Of a DNA stretch of 64,000 bases, positions 62,713 through 64,000 are shown piece after piece. Numbering within the stretch: position 1 is the first letter of the stretch; each line of letters starts with the position of its first letter. Under the pieces are notes generated by a model. The model was not told where the DNA came from. It saw nothing but the letters and a program-made list of their open reading frames with translations, and did no database searches. Origin of the DNA: Prorocentrum cordatum (lineage: Eukaryota; Sar; Dinophyceae; Prorocentrales; Prorocentraceae); NCBI GenBank assembly GCA_963575745.1, contig CAUYUJ010015011.1:296877-360876 (forward strand), written 5' to 3'. Position numbers and translations under genes: made by a program.

Positions 62713-64000
62713 ATGGCGTTCCCCTGGCCGTACCCCCATATCGCACGTTCATCCGCAGCCTCTGCTCCGCGAGGCTCGTCCGAAGTGTCGCCGCCTCGCG
62801 GTGCTTCTCAGCCTGCGGAGGAAGGTGGACAGACGCCTGGTTCTGGCGCTGTGCAGCCTGCGTCTTTCACGGTCGCCTCGTTCAATTTCGGGTTCGAGCA
62901 GGGCATGATGACTGGTAAGCAGGCGGCCACTCACTGCGCTAACTTCGGAAGGGTGTGCGCCACGATAGTGGAGACCGCTGATGCTGATATGGTCTGTGGC
63001 TGCGAGGTCGGTGCGTTCCGTGAAGGCTTTCGCCGAGCAGGGATCAACGTGACAGAGATCCTCAGTAAGCCTTTCGGTGATGGCATTGGCTTCTCGGAGG
63101 TCGACAACTACTTGACTCTCTGGGGCTTCCGCGGTGCTTCTCAGCCTGCGGAACTGACTCTGTGCGAAGACAGCCAAGTTTACAGGCCTCCTAGCGGCCG
63201 AGAGATTGATGCTGTTATTTCACATTTTGAGGTGAACAAACCAGGCCATGACAAGTTCCACGTGGTGATCGCCAACATGCACATCGTGTGCGGCAAGAAA
63301 CCGCCGACCATCCAGACTCGAAAGCGGACAGTTCGCCATCTCCGCTTGCGCCTGGACTGCATGGCTCAGATTCTCAATGCTTCGGAGCCGCACGTGCCAG
63401 TCGTTCTGCTTGTAGTCGGCGACGACAACCTGACTTTCCAGGAGGCGCGGGAGGCTTACCAGCGCCAGCAGAACGACGAGAAGCTCTGGGAGGTCCATGC
63501 CACTCCGGCCGACCTCAAAGGCGACCACGTCGCGGTCTGCGGAGCAGTCGCCCGTTTCTGCTCCATTGCCGTTGGCGCGTCTTTTACGGATCGTGGCATG
63601 CGCAACGACGCACACGATGCGGTGGCGGTTGTGCTCACTCTCCCTGGTGCTTCTCAGCCTGGGGAGAGCAAGAGGCGGAAGATTGTCGTCGAAAACGTCT
63701 CCGACGCCGACGTCAGCGTACAGGCGGACGCCGAGTCTTCTGTGCATTGGGATCGGTCGCCGAGTTCTACTCCTCCGCTTTCACCGACTTCACCGGCTGA
63801 TCCCGACTACGTCGAGGATGTCGTTCAAAATCGCGCGAACGACTTGCACAGGGAGCTGAGGCAGCTTTGGGACGAAAGGTACGACGAGGAGTACGATCCG
63901 AAAGTCCTCTTTCATCTCAGGCTCTTGCTTTTCAAAAAGAGGAAGTCCACGGAGCCAGCGGACACTGATCCAGCTGGCGCTCCTCAGCCTGGCTCGGAAT
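62713..64000 (+). CDS. EEP-superfamily-like protein, open at window end
   Basis: 429 codons from ATG 62713 without a stop. Residues about 52-310 match the layout of endonuclease/exonuclease/phosphatase folds: VASFNFG (N58), MVCGCEVG (E98), VIANMHI, VVGDDNLT (D238/N239), NDAHDAVAVVL (D299, H301). Such enzymes cut phosphodiester bonds; the substrate here is unknown. The GASQPxE motif recurs at 30-36, 141-147, 312-318 and, varied, at 45-51 and 422-428. The tail is acidic then basic (FKKRK). It could be a host gene or the start of a LINE ORF2 whose RT lies beyond the window. Starting ATG is the first in a frame that stays open. Confidence 0.7.
   Translation, partial: MAFPWPYPHIARSSAASAPRGSSEVSPPRGASQPAEEGGQTPGSGAVQPASFTVASFNFGFEQGMMTGKQAATHCANFGRVCATIVETADADMVCGCEVGAFREGFRRAGINVTEILSKPFGDGIGFSEVDNYLTLWGFRGASQPAELTLCEDSQVYRPPSGREIDAVISHFEVNKPGHDKFHVVIANMHIVCGKKPPTIQTRKRTVRHLRLRLDCMAQILNASEPHVPVVLLVVGDDNLTFQEAREAYQRQQNDEKLWEVHATPADLKGDHVAVCGAVARFCSIAVGASFTDRGMRNDAHDAVAVVLTLPGASQPGESKRRKIVVENVSDADVSVQADAESSVHWDRSPSSTPPLSPTSPADPDYVEDVVQNRANDLHRELRQLWDERYDEEYDPKVLFHLRLLLFKKRKSTEPADTDPAGAPQPGSE

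Overview
This window looks like nuclear DNA of a dinoflagellate. The best single clue is a perfect 22-nt match to the dinoflagellate trans-spliced leader on the minus strand at 59513-59534. The rest fits: GC-rich DNA, very little host coding sequence, many GGA/TCC tracts, and several old retroelements whose reading frames are broken. Species cannot be told from the sequence. No tRNA, rRNA, bacterial operon or CRISPR array was found.

Layout. 0-14.9 kb is almost all repeats: degenerate CCTCTTGGG-type arrays (2.0, 8.5, 12.0-13.2 kb), a duplicated segment (2.5/3.7 kb), an eight-unit 73-75-bp minisatellite (5.4-6.0 kb), a short terminal-inverted-repeat (TIR) element at 9.45 kb, and microsatellites. 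14.9-36.1 kb is a retroelement cluster. Element D (+, about 14.93-17.6 kb) and element C (+, 33.66-35.6 kb) are 5'-truncated non-LTR (LINE-type) copies ending in C2H2-like fingers plus a helical ORF and an RG-rich ORF. Element A (-, 19.0-27.0 kb) is nearly complete: ORF1, then a large ORF2 with RNase H, endonuclease, reverse transcriptase, zinc fingers and, after a frameshift, a cytosine-methyltransferase-like domain. Element B (+, 27.3-33.6 kb) is a different LINE with RanBP2-type ORF1 and ORF2 ordered endonuclease, RT, finger, RNase H; it has an in-frame stop, frameshifts and a 277-bp TIR insertion inside its RNase H. The TCC/CCT tracts bounding these elements all read CCT on the plus strand, as if one or more microsatellites had been the landing sites.

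36-45.9 kb is mostly repeats: 11-bp array, two TIR-family copies at 39.2 and 40.1 kb, long GGA/GGGA tracts and a fold-back element with a poly-C core. 45.9-49.6 kb (-) is a decayed Ty1/copia-like element with gag, protease, a methyltransferase-like segment and integrase, but no RT. 49.8-62.6 kb again is repeats, hairpins, a 194-bp fold-back element, the spliced leader relic, a long ATAC tract and a 72-73-bp minisatellite. At 62713 an ORF opens that is still open at the window end; it resembles the endonuclease/exonuclease/phosphatase fold and carries a repeated GASQPxE insertion motif. It is the best candidate for a non-decayed coding sequence here.

There is no sign of genes acting together as a pathway. 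What the window records is layered mobile-element history: LINEs in microsatellites, DNA-type TIR elements in LINEs, and probably retroposed trans-spliced RNA.
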